From: Drechmeria coniospora
Lineage: Eukaryota > Ascomycota > Sordariomycetes > Hypocreales > Ophiocordycipitaceae
Length of the DNA: 64,000 nt
NCBI RefSeq assembly: GCF_001625195.1
Contig: NC_054390.1
Coordinates: forward strand, 4,798,027-4,862,026
Direction of reading: 5' to 3'
Numbering within the stretch: position 1 is the first letter of the stretch; each line of letters opens with the position of its first letter. The notes under the pieces were generated by a model that had not been told where the DNA came from, did not search any database, and saw only the letters and a program-made list of their open reading frames with translations. This document shows, piece by piece, positions 58,469-64,000 of this stretch. The position numbers were made by a program, and so were the translations under genes.

Positions 58469-61400
58469 ATGATGCTCGAAAATGTTTCACCGGACCTCGA
58501 CGCTTCTGCAGTTGCTGGAGGAGACAGCTTGGGTCGACTCGATGCTCAGCACGAGCCTTGCGAGCAGTATCATCACTCTTCACTCCGTCTCGAAGAGACT
58601 GCCAACCAAATCCGAGAGGTCGCCGATGCTACCGCCGATTCTACCTCCCGCTCTGTCGCCAGGGATTCTGCCAAGGAGGACGATGATGGCGACTTCAGAC
58701 GCGGCAGTAGTGATGACGACGGCAGCGACGAGGATAGGTACCGTATCGTCTCCAACCCCGACGTCGTCCGAGCTGCCTCGGCCCTCAGGCGCAGAGGCGA
58801 TGCAGCCTTTCGCGAGTGGATCAGCAAGAGCGAGCGTCTTCGTTCGAATCTCAGCAGCGGCGTCGGTGGCGGCATGGAGCACGCATCGGCGGGCCGTCTC
58901 ATCCAGAGAAACGAGGAGAAGCGTATTATTGCGACGCCGCGAGAGTATCAGATAGAACTCTTCGAAAGAGCAAAGGAGAAGAACCTCATAATCGTTCTTG
59001 ACACCGGATCTGGCAAGACCCTCATTGCCGCCCTGTTGCTGAGGTTTACCCTGGACCAAGAGCTCGAACGACGGGCTGAGGGGGGTGCGAAAAAGGTCGC
59101 CTTCTTCCTCGTCGAGAACGTCGCGCTGTGCTTCCAGCAGTACAGCGTCCTCAGGGCCAATCTCGAGCATCCTGTCGCTAAATTTCACGGCGAAATGACG
59201 GGTATCCTGCGTACGAAAGAGTTCTGGGACCAACAGCTCGACGAAAACATGGTGCTCGTCTGCACCGCCCAGATTCTGCTCGATTGTCTAAACAGCGGCT
59301 TCCTGCAGATGAGTCGGGTAAACCTGCTCATCTTCGACGAGGCCCATCACACGAAGAAGAACCACCCGTACGCCCGCATCATCAAGGAGCACTACTTGCG
59401 CAAACGCCACGACCGACCACGCATCCTCGGCATGACGGCGTCGCCGGTCGATGCCCAGACAAGAGACTTGCGCGGTGCAGCAGCCGACCTTGAAAGCATC
59501 ATGTGCAGCGAAATCGCCACCGTGTCGGACGAAACCCTTGCCGAGGGCCAGAACCGGCGCCGACAGATTGAGATGAAGGAGTACTATGCAAGGCTCGTCC
59601 GGCCGGAAGACGCCAAAACGCCATTATCTGCCCGCATTTCGAACCTCATATCCCACGAGCCACAGTATCGCATGCATTTTGAAGCCGCCCAGGACGTGGC
59701 ATCCACCCTTGGTCCCTGGTGCGCTGACAGATACTGGCTCCTCCTCATGACCGATGCCGAGGTTGACAAGCAGGTGGCAAAGGCCCGAGAGAGGGACAAC
59801 CGCCGACAGACGGTCGATAGGGAGGGCGAAGCAGACCGCGTGCTCTCCGTCCTGTGCGAGGTACAGAATGCCGTACGACTCGGTGCCGTGGCCAACGACG
59901 AGATCATGACAACGGCAACGAGGATGACGGATCCCCACTTGTTTGCCTTTTCGTCCAAGGTCAAGACGCTTCGACAGATCCTTGAAGACGCCTTCAAGGA
60001 GCGGGTCACGACTCGCTGCATCGTCTTCGTCAAGAAGCGATACACCGCTCTCCTCCTCGCGCAGGCCTTTCAACTGGTCGATATGCAGATCCCAGCCATT
60101 CATGCATCCCATTTGGTCCGTCAGCCTAGTGGCGATCCGTTTCCTTCCCATTCGTTGGCAGAGCTCTCGTGAGCGAACGTATTCGCTGACCAACTTGCTG
60201 TTCCAGATTGGTTCTAGGGTAGGAGCTGCGAGCATTGCCAATATGTCGTTTCGTGACCAGGTCGTCGCTCTTCAGCGATTTCGACGTGGCGATACAAACT
60301 GCCTCTTCGCCACCCAGGTTGCTGAAGAAGGCATCGATATTCCGGAGTGTGATTTCATCATCCGCTTCGACTTGTACGACTCTGCAATTCAGTACATACA
60401 GTCCAAGGGACGAGCCCGGAAGGATAAATCAACCTACATCAGCATGCTCGAGGAGGGGAATATGCAGCACCTTCGAAAGCTGAAACAGGCGACGAGAGAC
60501 GCCATCTCCCTTCGTCAGTTCTGCACCAGCTTGCCTTCGGACAGAAAGATACAAGACAACTTCGACGCCGTGACCCTCGCCGAGAACGAGCGCATTGCAC
60601 AAAGGGTGCACGAAATTCCTGAAACGGGTGCGCGCTTGTCCTTTGCCTCCAGTCTCGAGGTCCTGGCTAAGTTTGTCTCCTCTCTGACCGACTCTCATGT
60701 TACCCCCGATTACGTCGTGACCTCCTCGTCCACAAGCAAGAAGTTCGTCGCCACGGTCATCTTGCCCGAGGAAAGTCCGATCAAATGCAAGCGTGGGTTT
60801 GCTCAACGCAACAAACAGCTGGCTCGAGGTTCGGCCGCCTTCGAAGCTTGCGTCGAGCTTATCGAGAAGAAATACATCAATGGCCATCTGCAGCCGACTC
60901 TGAGCAGACGACTCCCAGCAATGCGAAACGCTCGCTTGGCACTCAGCTCCAACAGGAGGGAAGAATACACGATGCGGGTCAGGTCGGAGATATGGTGTCA
61001 GCTGGGCTATCCTGCAACACTATTCCAACACACTTATCTCCTAGACAACCCCGAGGCGACAGGGAGGCGTACACATCCCATCCTCCTGCTTACAAGGAAG
61101 CCGTTGCCAAAGATGGAGCCTATGCTCTTTTACTTCGGCAAGAGGACCTCGGCCGCGCGCCTGGTTGGCTCTGCGATGCCGCCGTTGGAGCTTGCTTCCG
61201 ACGAGGTGGATGCGCTCGCAAAGTTCACGCTTGCCATATTCAGAGACGTCTTCAGCAAAGATTTCAACGCAACGCCGGAGGAACTGCCTTACTTTATCGC
61301 TCCGTGCGCAGCAATACCCGTGGACGGGCCCTCGGCGGCGAGTGTCGATTGGAACATGATGAACATGGTGGCTCACGATGACGTACCCGAGTGGCGAGGT

Positions 61401-63299
61401 GCTCCCGAAGCCTTCTTCGCCGGAAAGATGGCCATCGACCCTTGGGACGGCTCTCGAAAGTTTCTGATTCACGGCATCAACAAGTCGCTGAAGCCAAGCG
61501 ACCCTGTTCCCGAAGGTGTACCCATGCCGAAGTGCCGGGCCTACCGTCTTGTCGAACAGACTATCAAGGAATACAGCAATAGCCTGAGTATTAAGTCACG
61601 GCAGAGGCAAACGTGGGACGAGGGACAGCCCGTGCTTGACGCCGAGCTGTTGTCGTTGCGGCGAAACTTCATGGACGAGGACACTGCAGAGAGAGGGAAT
61701 GCCGATATGGGCTGCTGCATCATCCTCGAACCGTTAGTGCTCTCCAAGCTTCCGGCCGACATAGTTTCCATGGCGATAGCACTGCCAGTGATGATGTATC
61801 GCCTTGACTCGGCCCTCATCGCGCTGGAGGCGTGCCGGCTGCTTGGGCTTGGAGACATCCGGTCCGATCTGGCGCTCGAGGCGCTGACAAAGGATAGTTC
61901 CCACACTGAGGAGCACGATAGGGATCAGGTGGGGTTTCAGGTCGGCATGAGCAACAACTACGAGCGGCTCGAGTTTCTCGGCGACGCTTTTCTCAAGATG
62001 GCGACGACGATATCTCTCTTTACCCTGATGCCGAACACCAACGAGTTCGAGTACCACGTTGAACGGATGCTCCTTGTGTGCAACCAAAACCTCTTCAACC
62101 ACGCCGTCGACATTAAGCTTCAGGAGTTTGTCCGATCAAAGTCGTTTGACCGTCGAACGTGGTACCCGAGCAACCTCAGGCTGACAAAGGGCAAAGCGCC
62201 CAAGACGGAAGCGACGCACCGGCTCGCCGACAAGTCCGTCGCCGACGTCTGCGAGGCACTCATCGGCGCAGCGTACGTTACGCAAAAGAGGGTGGGCAAG
62301 ACGGACCTGGCGGTCCAGGCGGTGACGAAGATGGTCAAGAGCAAGAATCACAGGATGACAAAATTTAGCCAGTACTACGACGCGTTCAAGATGCCCGAGT
62401 GGCAGGTGGCCGTCGGCTCGGCGACTCAACATGCGGCTGTCGAGCGCATCTTCGAGGCCACGGGCTACCGTTTCCGGTCGAGCAACTTGCTGCGCAGTGT
62501 CTTCAAGCATCCGTCGTACCCGTACGAGGCAATGATTCCGAACTACCAGAGGCTAGAATTTCTCGGCGACGCACTACTCGACCTCGTCATCGTCGACTAC
62601 CTCTTCGACCGCTTTCCGGACGCCGACCCGCAGTGGCTCACGGAGCACAAGATGGCGATGGCGTCGAACCACTTCTTCGGCAGCCTCTGCGTGCAGCTCG
62701 GGCTCCAGAAGCATCTCCTGACGACGACGGCGGCGCTCGTGGGGCAAATCAGCGACTTCGTCACCGAGCTTGAGCTGGCGCGGGCGGGGGTCGACGAAGC
62801 TGGCGGCCACCGCCGCGATTACTGGCTCGACACGTCGCAGCCGCCAAAGGTGCTCTCCGACCTCGTGGAGGCGTTAGTGGGCGGCCTATTTGTCGACTCC
62901 CGATACGATTTGTCGACGGTCCACCGCTTCTTCTCAAGCCACATCGAGCCCTTCTTCGACGACATGGCTCGTTACGACACGTACGCGAGCAGGCAGCCGG
63001 TGACAGTGCTCGTGCACGTGATGCAAAATCGTCTCGGTTGCCAGAACTGGCGTCTCTACCTTTCGGTAGTGCCGGGCCAGACGACGGACGGGGTCGCGGC
63101 TGTGACGGAGGACGAAGCTGTTTGCGCGCTCATGGTGCACGAGCAGGCGGTCGAGCACGCAACGGCCAAGACGGGGAGGGATGCGAAGCTCGTGGTCGCC
63201 AAGGCAGCGTTGAGAAGGTTCGAGAAGATGGAACGGAACGACTTTCAGGCCTTGGTGGGATGTTACTGCCTGGGAAGAGGGCCAGAAACGAGGCGATGA
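58469..63299 (+). CDS. DCL1: Dicer-like protein 1
   Basis: RNase III-helicase that cuts long double-stranded RNA into small RNAs for gene silencing. Exons 58469-60115 and 60207-63299 give 1,579 residues, close to Neurospora DCL-1. The 91-bp intron (GTCCGT donor, GCTGAC branch, CCAG acceptor) joins HASHL to IGSRVG inside the helicase. Order: acidic N-terminus (to about 130); DExD helicase with Walker A LDTGSGKT (K183), DEAH at 290-293 and GMTASP; helicase C-terminal half with ATQVAEEGIDIP; Dicer dimerisation region; divergent PAZ-like region without a clear PAZ motif; RNase IIIa with YERLEFLGDAF (E1138, D1142) and DVCEALIGAAY; RNase IIIb with YQRLEFLGDALLD (E1333, D1337) and DLVEALVGG; C-terminal dsRNA-binding region. 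Both RNase III sites look intact. DCL1 rather than DCL2 is favoured by length and by the helicase sequence. Confidence 0.95.
60116..60206 (+). other. Intron of DCL1
   Basis: GTCCGT donor at 60116, GCTGAC at 60185-60190, CCAG ending at 60206; phase 0. Without it the first exon would end at a stop at 60170-60172. Confidence 0.85.
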
Positions 63300-64000
63300 G
63301 GGATATGGAATGGACGATGAACATGACGCAATTTTTTGTACATGGCGTAATGCATTTGTGTACGTGGATGTCCAGTCGAAGGGGAAAACTAGGTAGCAGT
63401 TCATTAACCCCTTTTCATGAATACCACGTCATGAATACCACGTCATGGACGATCAACCAGCGAATGGAGTATCGTTATTTAAGTTCTTTCATTCCTCGCA
63501 GAAATCTCGGCGTCGGCAACGTCAAGTATGATGCCAACAGTTCCAGGAACGAGGCTCAATGCCGACCTGGTGCAGGCAGATGAATCCTGTGCTCGATGCA
63601 GGTGTATATGCTGTACTCCGTAATGCGTATACCGTACGCCCTCGTATTTCAGTTCTCCCAGTCACGTTCTCACCGAATGCAGACGGCGTTGGAGGCTGCA
63701 TCGAAGCAATCTTTCGATGGTCGTCCGATCAGGGGCAGGGGATGATGTTCTGCCAGTGGTCAGGACAGGAGCCCAGCGCTTTTCAACGTTTCAACGGCCG
63801 CAATGGCTGAGCGATGGCTTGTGCCTGTACTCCGGACGTTCTAGGAATCTACCATTGACCTGACATGGCACATCATACTTTGCGCAATACTTTACGTCAT
63901 CCGTTGTTGAATGGAGAACCAAGCAGCATTCCGCTGGAGGAACCCGGAGCTTTGCAGGGCAGTCATTGCTGCATTGACTCGGACAAGGAGCGGTATGAAT
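63300..64000. other. Downstream region of DCL1
   Basis: No gene recognised to the end of the window. Contains the DCL1 3' region, two tandem copies of CATGAATACCACGT at 63416-63443, and a TACTCCGTAA variant of the dispersed motif near 63613. Confidence 0.5.
63416..63443. repeat. Tandem duplication of a 14-bp unit
   Basis: CATGAATACCACGT occurs twice head to tail, followed by a further CATG. Exact copies. Confidence 0.9.

Overview
The window is nuclear DNA of a filamentous ascomycete, most likely of the Hypocreales (an inference from protein flavour and from intergenic motifs, not a database result). Evidence: GC-rich coding sequence, short spliceosomal introns (about 50-170 bp) with GTRNGT donors, CTRAC-type branch points and YAG acceptors, a fungal-type DCL1, SLN1-type hybrid histidine kinase, SCH9, vacuolar/secreted acid trehalase and mannitol-1-phosphate dehydrogenase. 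There are no operons, mobile-element ORFs, rRNA genes or CRISPR arrays.

Layout, left to right: acid trehalase (215-3254, +); SLN1-like osmosensor kinase (6147-9689, +); a multi-pass membrane sulfatase/alkaline-phosphatase-fold protein (10873-14203, -), whose two N-terminal exons I reconstructed; a 6.2-kb gene-poor stretch; a small GPI-type Ser/Thr-rich secreted protein (20406-21068, +); coatomer beta-prime SEC27 in six exons (21799-24822, -); AGC kinase SCH9 (26990-29156, +); glucose-6-phosphate isomerase (30700-32467, +); mannitol-1-phosphate 5-dehydrogenase (34719-36063, +); a secreted DUF4419 protein (36749-38092, +); an augmin HAUS6-like protein (38859-41100, +); mitoribosomal bS21m/MRP21 (41283-42093, -); a PWI-domain RBM25-like splicing factor (42718-45149, +); a 3.6-kb gene-free stretch; a DUF2235 hydrolase (48765-50851, +); a membrane-associated SDR (51523-52791, +); an orphan protein (53117-54178, +); an NADP-dependent medium-chain reductase (55131-56324, +); a second orphan protein related to the first (56819-57460, +); and Dicer-like DCL1 (58469-63299, +).

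Most genes are housekeeping or signalling genes: osmosensing (SLN1), nutrient signalling (SCH9), trehalose use, the fructose-6-phosphate node (PGI1 next to mannitol-1-phosphate dehydrogenase), vesicle coat, splicing, mitochondrial translation, spindle and RNA silencing. Intergenic DNA is strikingly different from the genes: it is strewn with a short self-complementary motif TACTCCGTAC / GTACGGAGTA and GTAC-rich words, plus local minisatellites and one perfect 41-nt inverted repeat. The two items that look least described are the pair of related orphan proteins bracketing the reductase gene, and the dispersed TACTCCGTAC motif.
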